DNA of 64,000 bases. Source: UBA8389 sp942493385. GTDB lineage: Bacteria > Bacteroidota > Bacteroidia > Bacteroidales > UBA1402. Below, piece by piece: positions 1-8,489 of the stretch. The stretch spans positions 2,356,001-2,420,000 of the forward strand of contig OW818699.1 in NCBI GenBank assembly GCA_942493385.1, given 5' to 3'. The notes under the pieces were generated by a model. It was not told where the DNA came from and ran no database searches. It saw nothing but the letters and a program-made list of their open reading frames with translations. Numbering within the stretch: position 1 is the first letter of the stretch; every line of letters begins with the position of its first letter. Made by a program: the position numbers and the translations under genes.

Positions 1-281
1 TAATGAGTGTCCTAAATTCAAAGTTTAACACAATTATTTTTAGAGGTTTAACTATTTCATTTCTTTCCTGTTTTTCCGTTTTTATTTTTATCCGATTAAA
101 TCTAAATTTGTAGTATTTTTCCATTTGCCTTCAGGTTAAATAACAATAGGCTTGCCACAGGATTAGATAATTGATTTTCTTCTAAATGCCTCGTGTTATT
201 GTCTCTTATACTTATCTCAAAAATTGAGAATTTTGTTTTCTAATTGAATCTTTATTAAAATAGTTTATCTTTTTCAACAAT
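1..281. other. AT-rich intergenic stretch at window start
   Basis: No open frame with coding character is visible. The sequence is very AT-rich and opens with an in-phase-looking TAA that could be the end of a gene left of the window, but this cannot be shown. No good TAnnTTTG promoter box was found before the first gene. Confidence 0.4.
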
Positions 282-1562
282 ATGAGTCCATACATTTACA
301 TTTTTGGATTTATGGTTTTAGTAATGCTACGAACCGCAAAGAAAAGTTCAATAAGCTTATTTCTAATTCTATTACAAGTTGCTTCATTAATTGCCGCTTT
401 TCTAATAGGGGTAATCCCAGAAATACAAACGGGAAAAGATTATTTAATTGTTCTATATACTTTTTCTTTATTGTATATGTTCATTGCTCCTTGGCGAAAG
501 CATCATTCTATTAAATCTATTAGTTCAATCAACATTAATAAAGCTGACAAGCTATTTAAAATATTAGTAGGAATCAATATCTTTTCAGTTTTAGTATTGT
601 CGTTTGTGGCTATTAATGTCCTACTTTCAGTGCCTTTTATAGCTATATTAGCATTCAAAGCAGATGGATTAAAATCGCTACCAGTAATAACTGACTCTGT
701 ACTAAGAATGTACACCATTGCTCAATTTATTGTACCTCTGGGTTTATTGATGCTACCCTTCCATTTCTATTATTTATCCAAAGATATGGCAAGAAAAGCA
801 CAATTAAGTTTTTTTTTGTCTCTTACTCCTATTTTATACGGACTAACATATTTTTCAAGATCTAGTATTGTTCATTATTCGCTTATATATTTAATCCTAT
901 TTATCTTAGTAAGGAAATCATTACCTGAAAAACATGTAAAACGTATAAAAAGAATCGGGTTCATTATCGGTGCGTTTTTATTGTCCATATTTACTATTGT
1001 TACAATTATTAGATTTGAATACAGCACAAATTATAGTGATATGATTGACCATTCTTCAATAATACAAAATTCTTCACTATATAGTGCATTTGATTATTTT
1101 TGCCAATGGCATTATTTTAATTATGATACTTTGTCGTCATTTAAGGGGAATACAATGAAGGGACAATTGATTTTTCACGAAGCAGGAAATTTTTTTGCTT
1201 TAGTCGGCATTGTTCCTTCTAACGAAAGTGCTTATTTGAGTCAACGGATGCATCTATTAGGGAGCTCCTATGATAACTTTATTGGATTGGTATCATATCT
1301 AGTATATGATTTTGGCTTTATAATTGCATTTCTTATTAGCTTTTTGTACAAATATTTTGTGAATAAGGTGAAGCCACAAAATAATTCCATAACATTAGAA
1401 AACTTGTACTTTATATTGTTCTTAATTCAAATACCATTATTTTCAATATTCTATTCAATGGGTGGATATCTAATGCAAGCTTTACTTTATTTTTTGCCTA
1501 TTTATTTTTTCGTATATCGCACTAAAATTGGATCACATGATATTCTTGTGGGAACGGATTAA
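282..1562 (+). CDS. Wzy-like polysaccharide polymerase (membrane protein)
   Basis: This 426-residue protein is hydrophobic almost throughout, with roughly ten or more membrane-spanning segments and a larger polar loop around residues 245-330. That pattern is typical of O-antigen / oligosaccharide repeat-unit polymerases, which join lipid-linked repeat units on the outer face of the inner membrane. Sequence conservation in the family is low, so the call rests on topology and on its place ahead of glycosyltransferases. The start is an ATG. Its AT-rich composition matches the genes up to about 13.3 kb. It could instead be another multi-spanning protein of the locus; two further polymerase-like proteins occur at 18774 and 34449. 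Confidence 0.65.
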   Translation: MSPYIYIFGFMVLVMLRTAKKSSISLFLILLQVASLIAAFLIGVIPEIQTGKDYLIVLYTFSLLYMFIAPWRKHHSIKSISSININKADKLFKILVGINIFSVLVLSFVAINVLLSVPFIAILAFKADGLKSLPVITDSVLRMYTIAQFIVPLGLLMLPFHFYYLSKDMARKAQLSFFLSLTPILYGLTYFSRSSIVHYSLIYLILFILVRKSLPEKHVKRIKRIGFIIGAFLLSIFTIVTIIRFEYSTNYSDMIDHSSIIQNSSLYSAFDYFCQWHYFNYDTLSSFKGNTMKGQLIFHEAGNFFALVGIVPSNESAYLSQRMHLLGSSYDNFIGLVSYLVYDFGFIIAFLISFLYKYFVNKVKPQNNSITLENLYFILFLIQIPLFSIFYSMGGYLMQALLYFLPIYFFVYRTKIGSHDILVGTD

Positions 1563-1671
1563 AGAAAAAAGAAAATTCTATTTTATTAAGCCAATATCCA
1601 GATATTATTCCAAAACCCTTTGGAACAACAGTTTTGATGGCAAATTCCCGGTTTGCGGGCGGGCAGGAATT

Positions 1672-1772
1672 CCGTCCGAATGAAGTATGAAACCTTTAAA
1701 ATGCTTTATCGCGGACGGTTTTTCTTCGTTCTTTCATACCCCGGGCTACCAATATTTCGCCCAGATCTGGGC
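1672..1772. repeat. Nested inverted repeats (intergenic element)
   Basis: Between the polymerase and the insertion sequence lie two nested inverted repeats: CCGTCCG (1672-1678) with CGGACGG (1712-1718), and GTATGAAA (1685-1692) with TTTCATAC (1732-1739). A perfect 14-bp palindrome, GCCCAGATCTGGGC, follows at 1759-1772. The G+C content is far above that of the flanking AT-rich DNA. This looks like a REP/MITE-type intergenic element or the end of an older insertion. No coding sequence is visible from 1563 to 1938. Confidence 0.5.
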
Positions 1773-1938
1773 TGAACCCCAATTTGAGCTGAAAGAATCT
1801 CTGTCAACAGATTTTAATTAGTTGACCCTGTTAAAGCACTCAATATATTGAATATCAGTGAAATAAATCACTAAAATCCTTTGAATATTAACCGAAAAGC
1901 CTTATCTTCATGTCATAAACCTGCAAATTTATGACACT

Positions 1939-3156
1939 ATGTTAGGCAAGATCCCAAATAAACACCAAGTGACAATCTTTCAAACTCCCCTTGTAAACTT
2001 CATCAATATGGATCACGAGTTGGTTCATTTGGCTCAGCACATCGACTGGGATGAAGTGGAAAACGAGTTCAAAGGATACTTTTCCGAGAATAGTCGACCG
2101 AGTGTTCCCGTTCGAAGAATGGTCGGTTTGATGTTGCTCAAGAGCCTATACAATCTGAGCGATGAGGGCACGGTTGCTCGTTGGGTTGAGAGTCCGTATT
2201 TCCAATACTTTACCGGCGAGTACGTCTTCCAGATTAAGCCACCGATTGATCCTGCCGACTTCTCCAAGTTCCGTCGCCGCATCGGCGAGGAAGGTGCCGA
2301 GAAGCTTCTTAAGCTGAGCATCAAGGTTAACGCCGATGAAATGGCCAACGATACGGAAGTGATGGTGGACACTACGGTTCAAGAAAAGGACATCACCTTT
2401 CCGACCTATGTTAAGCTTTGTCGCAAGGTTATTGCCAGATGCCATATGTTGGCCAAGGGAGAAAATATCGTTTTGCGTCGCAGTTACACCCGAGAACTAA
2501 AGGACTTGAACCTGAAGGTTCGTTTCATGAATCACCCCAGACGCAAGAAGGAAGGCATGAAGGCCAAAAGACGGATGCAGACCATAGCCAAGGCATTGGT
2601 GAATGATTTGGGTCGTAAGATGAACAGCGAGCAGCGTAAACGCCACTTGGATGACCTTTTGTTGTATTCCAGGGTTGTCACCCAAACTCGTACTGACAAG
2701 AATAAAGTGTACAGCCTTCATGAACCAGAGGTTCAGTGCATTGCTAAAGGAAAAGAAGCCAAACCATACGAGTTCGGGAACAAAAGCAGCATAGCCAAGT
2801 CGAAGTCTGGCATTATTGTCGGAGCCATGGCTTTCAAGGGAAATACTTTTGATGGGCACACGTTACCTGAGCAATTGGAGCAATTCAAACGACTCTCCGG
2901 AATGACCATTGTGAACGCACTTGTTGACAGTGGATACCGAGGCCGTAAATGGATTGGCGATACGAAAGTGGAGATCCCTGGTAAAGGCAAACCAACCGAC
3001 AGTTATTACAAAAAGACCAAAGCCATAAAGAAGTTCCGTCGCAGGGCCGGTATTGAATCGGTCATCGGTCATTTGAAACAGGATCACAGAATGCAGCGGA
3101 ATTACCTGAAAGGGAACGTGGGTGATTCGATCAATACGATGATGGCTGCAGCCTGA
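1939..3156 (+). CDS. IS5/IS1182-family transposase, C-terminally truncated
   Basis: This DDE transposase has an N-terminal DUF772-type region (about residues 20-120), then the catalytic core. Candidate catalytic acids are the Asp in VMVDTTVQEKD (about residue 144), the Asp in ALVDSGYRGRKW (about residue 333), and the Glu in RRRAGIESVIGHLKQDHR (about residue 374). The frame stops at a TGA (3154-3156) directly after MMAAA, where related proteins continue with an FNLK-type helix. The same frame then stays open for 37 more codons to 3270. The protein thus lacks its normal C-terminal tail and may be inactive, although all three acids are present. Confidence 0.85.
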   Translation: MLGKIPNKHQVTIFQTPLVNFINMDHELVHLAQHIDWDEVENEFKGYFSENSRPSVPVRRMVGLMLLKSLYNLSDEGTVARWVESPYFQYFTGEYVFQIKPPIDPADFSKFRRRIGEEGAEKLLKLSIKVNADEMANDTEVMVDTTVQEKDITFPTYVKLCRKVIARCHMLAKGENIVLRRSYTRELKDLNLKVRFMNHPRRKKEGMKAKRRMQTIAKALVNDLGRKMNSEQRKRHLDDLLLYSRVVTQTRTDKNKVYSLHEPEVQCIAKGKEAKPYEFGNKSSIAKSKSGIIVGAMAFKGNTFDGHTLPEQLEQFKRLSGMTIVNALVDSGYRGRKWIGDTKVEIPGKGKPTDSYYKKTKAIKKFRRRAGIESVIGHLKQDHRMQRNYLKGNVGDSINTMMAAA

Positions 3157-3270
3157 TTCAACCTGAAGCACTGGTTGAACAAGGTTATTCTTGGCTTTAA
3201 TCTGATTTACAGAATATTAATTGCTGAGGTCCTCAATATTTTCACAGAAAACCGGAACAGGCTGGCGTAG
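3157..3270 (+). pseudogene. Detached C-terminal tail of the transposase
   Basis: In the same frame as the transposase and right after its TGA, 37 codons read FNLKHWLNKV... and end at TAG (3268-3270). This is the expected C-terminal helix of IS5-type transposases, so the TGA is probably a nonsense mutation (for example from GGA) rather than the natural end. Readthrough cannot be excluded. Confidence 0.65.
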
Positions 3271-3333
3271 CTACCTGCTGGGGTCAACTGCGGAAAAAGG
3301 GGGTTTTGGCAGGACTAACTAGTTACAAGATAA

Positions 3334-3522
3334 TGCTGTAATAGAATAATTAAAAACAGATCTACATTTAATATATTTGCAGTAATATTAGTCATGTTTT
3401 TTCTCCAATTGCCAATACTGGGAATTTATAACTCAACATGGAAACTTCCGAAAACATATGTTATTATAATGATTTTATTAATTAGACTTTTTTTTAATAT
3501 TGAAGATAAAATAACATTTTAA
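3334..3522 (+). pseudogene. 3' remnant of a membrane protein, possibly a polymerase
   Basis: An open frame of 62 codons without a good start ends at TAA (3520-3522), 10 bp before the next gene. It encodes two hydrophobic segments (around FAVILVMFFLQLPILGIY and YVIIMILLIRLFF) separated by a polar loop, then a short charged tail. This resembles the C-terminus of an EpsG/Wzy-type membrane protein whose 5' part was lost, perhaps when the neighbouring insertion sequence arrived. An ATG-initiated small protein from about 3394 is the alternative. Confidence 0.45.
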
Positions 3523-3532
3523 ACAATAAAAA

Positions 3533-4303
3533 ATGATTAGTATAGTAACTCCTGTGCTTAACGGGGCAAGGTTTATAGAAAAAAATATTCAGTCCATTCA
3601 AAAGCTCGCCATACCCTATGAACATATTATTGTGGATGGCGGCTCAACGGATGAAACGCTTGATATTGTTGCAAAATATCCGCAATTAAAACTGTTACAC
3701 CAGAAGGAAAAAAACGGAATGTACGGTGCAATAGACCAAGGATTTAAACAAGCAAAATATGATATCATTACTTGGATAAACTGTGATGATGAGATTATAG
3801 CTGGAAATTTCGAAAGAGCTATTCATGTTCTATATAGTAAAAATAGAAATTTTCTTTATGCAGGTAGCTATTATTATATAAGTAATAAAAATATTAAGGT
3901 ATATAGAAAACCTCAACTATTTTCTATATACTTTGCAAAAAAAGGACTGATGCCATTTACGCAACCGGCTACGATTTACACAAGAGAGTTATATAATTCA
4001 GTAGGATGTTTAAACTTTCATTCATTTAAATTAATTGGTGATCTGGATCTTTTTCAGAGAATTGCATTAAGTAACAAACTCTCATATATAAGTTTGAATA
4101 TACCTCTTACCACGTTTTTGTGTAGGGATGACTCATTACTCCATTCAAGTAGTAGAAAAACAGTAAGAAGAGAAGAAATGCTGTTGACTAAGAAGCCAGA
4201 GACAGCGATTTTCATAAAGATTTTATTTAAAGCAACACTTTTCAATTACTATATTAATTATTTAAAGGAGTTAATATCAAGGTATAATATAATATCTAAA
4301 TAA
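3533..4303 (+). CDS. Glycosyltransferase family 2
   Basis: This 256-residue protein begins with the GT-A fold pattern of GT2 enzymes: ISIVTPVLNG at the N-terminus, IIVDGGSTDET near residue 35, and a DxD-type acidic motif in WINCDDEI near residue 83. Such enzymes transfer a sugar from a nucleotide donor to the growing lipid-linked repeat unit at the cytoplasmic face of the membrane. No membrane anchor is evident. It sits 4 bp before the next glycosyltransferase gene and shares its AT-rich composition. Donor and linkage cannot be read from the sequence. Confidence 0.88.
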   Translation: MISIVTPVLNGARFIEKNIQSIQKLAIPYEHIIVDGGSTDETLDIVAKYPQLKLLHQKEKNGMYGAIDQGFKQAKYDIITWINCDDEIIAGNFERAIHVLYSKNRNFLYAGSYYYISNKNIKVYRKPQLFSIYFAKKGLMPFTQPATIYTRELYNSVGCLNFHSFKLIGDLDLFQRIALSNKLSYISLNIPLTTFLCRDDSLLHSSSRKTVRREEMLLTKKPETAIFIKILFKATLFNYYINYLKELISRYNIISK

Positions 4304-4307
4304 GAGG

Positions 4308-5435
4308 ATGAATATACTTCTAAATTTAGCCACCCTAAAAGCAGGAGGAGGTCAAAATGTCGGACTTAATTTTTTGTCAAGTTTGAGTAAAATTAAACAG
4401 CCTAATACTTATTTTCACTTTATTGTTGCAAGAAACTCCGCAATTCATCAATATATTGAGAACAATAAGCTTGGAAATTATACTATCGCTCCTAATAATG
4501 CAATTAAAAGAATATTCTTTGAAATATTATTTGGTTCTCAAATAATTAGAAAGAACAAAATTGATATTATATACTCTTACTTTGGTTTTGGTTTATTTAT
4601 GAAAAAAATTCCTCAAGTAATTGGTTCAGCTGATTCAAACCTATATTTTCCAGAAATAGATTTTTGGGAAGAATATAAAGGTTTAGCCTGGATCAAGCGA
4701 AAACTTGTGGATAAATTTAGGATTTGGGGGTTAAAAAGAGCAACCGCAGTGATTTTTGAAAACGGCTTGATGGAAAAGAATGGCAAAACTTTATTTAATC
4801 TTGAAGAAACAAGGTTAATTAAACCCTCAATAAAAAAATTCCTATCCACTCAAAACAGTCTTCAACTAAATTTATCCTCTAACAGATCAACTGGATTGTT
4901 TTTATGTAGCTGGCAAAGGAATAAAAATTTCATGATCATTCCTACTTTAGCTGACAGATTAAAAAAACAAGGCGTACAATATCATTTCATTATTACTGCT
5001 CCCATAGATAATTCTGAAGATCACCAAAATTTTATTGCTGAGATTGAGAAGTATAATGTGCAGGAAATGATATCAATAATTGGGCAGGTGAATAAAGAAC
5101 AACTGCCGGAATTATTCGAATTAACAGATCACATTTTTCTTTTAAGCAAACTGGAGAGTTTTAGTAATAACATTATTGAAGCCTGGTATTATAAAAAAAT
5201 ACTAATTGTTTCTGACGAACCATGGGCTAGATCTGTATGTAAGGACTCTGCGCTTTTTGTAAAGCGCAATAGTATAACTGATATTTCGGAAAATATAATA
5301 AGCTTGATAAATGACAAAGAACTAAATGAAAGAATAATTAGGGAAGGGACTAAAGAGTTACTAACATACCCTACTATTAAAGAGCGAACAAAGCAGGAAC
5401 TTGAATTTTTAGAATATATTCATGAAAAATATTAA
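4308..5435 (+). CDS. Glycosyltransferase family 4 (GT-B)
   Basis: A 375-residue GT-B protein. The N-terminus (NILLNLATLKAGGGQNVG) has the glycine-rich acceptor-side loop of GT4 enzymes. The C-terminal half carries the donor-binding region, with SKLESFSNNIIEAW near residues 285-300 matching the E-x7-E type motif. It should add a sugar to the repeat unit in the cytoplasm. The gene overlaps the following acetyltransferase by 14 bp, so the two are probably co-translated. The sugar specificity is unknown. Confidence 0.85.
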   Translation: MNILLNLATLKAGGGQNVGLNFLSSLSKIKQPNTYFHFIVARNSAIHQYIENNKLGNYTIAPNNAIKRIFFEILFGSQIIRKNKIDIIYSYFGFGLFMKKIPQVIGSADSNLYFPEIDFWEEYKGLAWIKRKLVDKFRIWGLKRATAVIFENGLMEKNGKTLFNLEETRLIKPSIKKFLSTQNSLQLNLSSNRSTGLFLCSWQRNKNFMIIPTLADRLKKQGVQYHFIITAPIDNSEDHQNFIAEIEKYNVQEMISIIGQVNKEQLPELFELTDHIFLLSKLESFSNNIIEAWYYKKILIVSDEPWARSVCKDSALFVKRNSITDISENIISLINDKELNERIIREGTKELLTYPTIKERTKQELEFLEYIHEKY

Positions 5436-5943
5436 ACAATTCCTAGTAATTTCTTATGAAATGGTAATGAATATACTTTTTTCGTTACCGCGATATCGAT
5501 TTTTTGTTTTTCTAAAAAAAAGTCTACTCGTATTGATGGGAGCTAAAATTGGAAAGGGAGTTGTGATTTACCCCGGTGTTTGGATTGCTCCTGGAAGGTA
5601 TTTAACAATTGAAGATGAGGTGGATATTGCAAAAGATGTGATAATAACTACAAGTGGTGGAGTACATATAGGTAAACGAACTCTAATCGGTTATAGGACT
5701 CAGATATTATCTGCAAATCATAGCATTCCTCCTATTGGAATGCCATTCCCAATCTCTGGCGATAGCTTCAAGAAAATTATTATCAAAAATGATGTTTGGA
5801 TTGGAGCAAATTGCATAATAACAGCTGGTGTTACGATCGGTAAAGGAGTTGTTGTAGCAGCCGGAAGTGTTGTAACGAAAGATGTTCCACCTAATGCTAT
5901 TGTTGGGGGTATACCCGCAAAAATTATCAGAATGAGAGAATAG
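5422..5943 (+). CDS. Hexapeptide-repeat acetyltransferase (WcaF/NodL-like)
   Basis: This 173-residue protein contains left-handed beta-helix hexapeptide repeats from about residue 38 onward (IGKGVVIYPG, VHIGKRTLIG, VWIGANCIITAGVTIGKG). The C-terminal VPPNAIVGGIPAKII segment is typical of sugar O-acetyltransferases. The NHSIPP segment near residue 94 supplies the usual catalytic His. It most likely O-acetylates a sugar of the polysaccharide using acetyl-CoA in the cytoplasm. It starts inside the preceding glycosyltransferase gene (14-bp overlap). Confidence 0.82.
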   Translation: MKNIKQFLVISYEMVMNILFSLPRYRFFVFLKKSLLVLMGAKIGKGVVIYPGVWIAPGRYLTIEDEVDIAKDVIITTSGGVHIGKRTLIGYRTQILSANHSIPPIGMPFPISGDSFKKIIIKNDVWIGANCIITAGVTIGKGVVVAAGSVVTKDVPPNAIVGGIPAKIIRMRE

Positions 5944-5965
5944 TATTTTTTATTAAAATTAATAT

Positions 5966-7099
5966 ATGAGACCATACCAAATATGTTCCAACTGCGTAAT
6001 GGACACTTCCGATTCTAAGATTAACTTTGATGAAAAAGGAGTTTGTGACCATTGCAATACTTATTATAATGATATCCTCCCTAATTGGCATACCGATGAA
6101 CGAGGGGAAAAAGCGCTTTGGGAAATCATCAACAAAATAAAGGAGGAGGGAAAAGGGAAAGACTTCGACTGTATCATGGGAATGAGCGGAGGGATAGACA
6201 GTTCATATCTCACTTATGTGGTTAAAGAAAAATATGGATTACGCCCCTTGGTTTTCCATGTTGATGCAGGATGGAATTCACAAATAGCCGTTAATAACAT
6301 TGAACGGCTGGTTGATAAACTGGGATTGGATTTATTTACCCATGTTGTTGATTGGGAAGAAATGAAAGACCTGCAATTGTCCTATTTTAAGTCAGGTGTT
6401 CCGCACATTGATGTTCCGCAGGATCATTCTTTTTTCGCCACCATGTATGATTTTGCATCCAAATATAAAATCAAATACATTTTAACTGGTGGCAATTACT
6501 CCACCGAATGTATCCGTAACCCAATTGAATGGATGTATTACCAATCTGATTCAATCCAGTTAAAGGATATTCATAAGAAATTTGGAAACAAACCATTAAA
6601 AAACTACAAGGTCACTAACATTCTTTGGCATAAGGTATATTTGCCTTATATTAAAGGGATAAAGCTTATCCGTCCATTGGATTTTGTTCCTTACAATAAA
6701 GAGGAAGCCATGCAGTTTTTGATAGATGAATTTGGATGGCAAAAATATCCCCAAAAACACTTTGAATCGAGGTTTACAAAATTTTATGAATCTTATTGGC
6801 TGCCAAAGAAATTCGGTTTTGATACCCGTAAAATCCAGTATTCAAGTTTAATCCTTACGAATCAAATGACTCGGGAAGAGGCCATAGAAAAACTAAGCCA
6901 ACCGGCATACGACGAAGAAACAATTGCCCAGGACTTTGAATACATTGCAACAAAATTGGGGATTTCGGTTGAAGAATTACAAGGATATATGGATGCTCCA
7001 AATAAAACCTATAAGGATTACAAGTCACAAGAAAGTATCTACCAAATTGGTGCAAAAGTTATGCGAACTTTTGGATTGGAAAAAGGAGGAAAGAGATGA
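5966..7099 (+). CDS. wbpG: N-acetyl sugar amidotransferase (WbpG/PseA-like)
   Basis: A 377-residue PP-loop ATPase: the SGGIDS motif at residues 74-79 binds ATP. Two CxxC pairs near the N-terminus (Cys7/Cys10 and Cys27/Cys30) probably hold a metal. In Pseudomonas aeruginosa, WbpG works with a HisH/HisF-like pair to turn an N-acetyl group of a UDP-sugar into an acetamidino group, and both partners follow directly here. It overlaps the next gene by 4 bp. The exact sugar substrate in this organism is not evident; PseA-type action on a nonulosonic acid is the alternative, but no such pathway genes are in the window. Confidence 0.88.
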   Translation: MRPYQICSNCVMDTSDSKINFDEKGVCDHCNTYYNDILPNWHTDERGEKALWEIINKIKEEGKGKDFDCIMGMSGGIDSSYLTYVVKEKYGLRPLVFHVDAGWNSQIAVNNIERLVDKLGLDLFTHVVDWEEMKDLQLSYFKSGVPHIDVPQDHSFFATMYDFASKYKIKYILTGGNYSTECIRNPIEWMYYQSDSIQLKDIHKKFGNKPLKNYKVTNILWHKVYLPYIKGIKLIRPLDFVPYNKEEAMQFLIDEFGWQKYPQKHFESRFTKFYESYWLPKKFGFDTRKIQYSSLILTNQMTREEAIEKLSQPAYDEETIAQDFEYIATKLGISVEELQGYMDAPNKTYKDYKSQESIYQIGAKVMRTFGLEKGGKR

Positions 7100-7725
7100 T
7101 AACCATTATCAATTATGGCTTGGGGAACATCTGCGCTTTTGCCAATGTCTATAAAAGACTCAACATACCGGTTACAATAGCAACCCGAAGGGAAGAACTT
7201 AAAGATGCCGGAAAAATAATTCTTCCGGGTGTTGGGGCTTTTGATCATGCCATGACCTTGTTGCAAAAATCAGGCATGAGAGAAACACTTGATGAATTGG
7301 TTTTAGAAAATAAAATACCTGTTTTAGGAATTTGTGTTGGTATGCAAATCCTGGCGAAATCGAGTGAAGAAGGAGTTCTTCCTGGGTTGGGTTGGATAGA
7401 TGGAGTTGTAAAGAAATTTGATGCTTCGCTAATCAAACACCAGACAAGATTGCCACACATGGGTTGGAATACAATTATTCCAAAAAAAACAGACAAATTA
7501 TTTGAAAATATAAATGACAATGCACGGTTCTATTTTCTGCATTCATATTACTTCCATTGCTTTAATCGTGATAACGAAATAGCAGAAACCGAGTATGGAT
7601 TGTCTTTTTCCAGTGCTGTTAATTCTGAGAATATTTATGGTGTACAATTTCATCCAGAGAAAAGTCATGAAAATGGCATTCAGGTTTTAAACAACTTCGC
7701 AAATCTAAATCATGTTATATCCTAG
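7096..7725 (+). CDS. hisH: HisH-like glutamine amidotransferase subunit for sugar amidination
   Basis: A 209-residue class I glutaminase. The nucleophile is Cys80 in GICVGMQIL; the partners are His186 and Glu188 in FHPEKS. HisH proteins release ammonia from glutamine and pass it through a bound HisF barrel. Here the pair is coupled to the WbpG-like enzyme rather than to histidine genes, so it probably feeds acetamidino-group formation. A strong Shine-Dalgarno-like AAGGAGG lies at 7083-7089, 6 bp before the ATG and inside the preceding gene, which is unusual for this phylum. The gene overlaps its HisF partner by 14 bp. Confidence 0.88.
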   Translation: MITIINYGLGNICAFANVYKRLNIPVTIATRREELKDAGKIILPGVGAFDHAMTLLQKSGMRETLDELVLENKIPVLGICVGMQILAKSSEEGVLPGLGWIDGVVKKFDASLIKHQTRLPHMGWNTIIPKKTDKLFENINDNARFYFLHSYYFHCFNRDNEIAETEYGLSFSSAVNSENIYGVQFHPEKSHENGIQVLNNFANLNHVIS

Positions 7726-8488
7726 AATAATTCCATGCCTGTTGGTGCACAACAAGGGTCTGGTTAAAACTGTAAAATTCACAGATCCCAAATATGTAGG
7801 TGATCCAATCAATGCAGTTAAAATATTCAACGAGAAGGAAGTTGATGAAATAATGGTAGTTGACATTGATGCATCAAGAGAAAACCGCGAACCGGATTAT
7901 AAGATGATAGAAAACCTGGCAGTTGAATGCCGTATGCCTTTATGCTATGGAGGTGGCATAAAATCTGTTGAGCAGGCTGATCGAATTTTTAGTTTGGGAG
8001 TAGAAAAAATCGCAATAAGTTCAATCGCTGTAGAGAATCCAATTATTATTAGCCAAATTGCTGAACGTGTTGGCAATCAAAGTGTCATTGTTGTACTGGA
8101 CGTTAAGAAAAAATTATTTGGAAGCAAATACGAAATATGGACTCATAATGCTACAAAGAATACTGGGAAAGATCCGGTTGAATTTGCGAAACTTTGTGAG
8201 TCTTTAGGTGCTGGTGAAATTATTATCAATTCTATCGATCACGATGGAGTTATGAAAGGTTATGATCTGATCCTAATTGATAAAATCAGGGAATCAATCA
8301 GTTTGCCAATAACTGTTTTAGGCGGCGCTGGGACACTTGATGATATTGGAAGATTAATTAAAAAGCATGGTATTATCGGTATAGCAGCAGGTAGCTTATT
8401 CGTTTTTAAAGGAAAATATAAAGCTGTACTCATCAATTATCCTAATCGCATAGAAAAGGAAACTTTAATCAGGGCAAATTTTAACTAA
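7712..8488 (+). CDS. hisF: HisF-like cyclase paralogue lacking Asp11
   Basis: This 258-residue TIM-barrel protein aligns without gaps to HisF at its N-terminus (YPRIIPCL). The catalytic Asp11 of true imidazole glycerol phosphate synthase is Leu11 here, while the second acid, Asp130 in VVLDVKKK, is kept. The glycine-rich phosphate loops (CYGGGIKS, LGGAGTL) are present. Loss of Asp11 argues against a histidine-pathway role and for a role with the adjacent WbpG- and HisH-like proteins, where the barrel would serve as ammonia channel and sugar-nucleotide amidination partner. Confidence 0.85.
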   Translation: MLYPRIIPCLLVHNKGLVKTVKFTDPKYVGDPINAVKIFNEKEVDEIMVVDIDASRENREPDYKMIENLAVECRMPLCYGGGIKSVEQADRIFSLGVEKIAISSIAVENPIIISQIAERVGNQSVIVVLDVKKKLFGSKYEIWTHNATKNTGKDPVEFAKLCESLGAGEIIINSIDHDGVMKGYDLILIDKIRESISLPITVLGGAGTLDDIGRLIKKHGIIGIAAGSLFVFKGKYKAVLINYPNRIEKETLIRANFN

Positions 8489-8489
8489 C

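Larger units (their letters stand above)
1820..3289 (+). mobile_element. IS5/IS1182-type insertion sequence (ends tentative)
   Basis: The element is defined by the transposase gene and by a short inverted repeat outside it: AGTTGACCC at 1820-1828 and its complement GGGTCAACT at 3281-3289. The match does not extend further, and no convincing target duplication is seen, so the exact ends are uncertain. The element has higher G+C than the surrounding AT-rich polysaccharide genes, which marks it as an arrival. Confidence 0.5.

Noticed and set aside
7096..8488. HisH/HisF pair as part of histidine biosynthesis
   Set aside because: No other his genes are near, the partner gene encodes a WbpG-like amidotransferase, and Asp11 of HisF is replaced by Leu.
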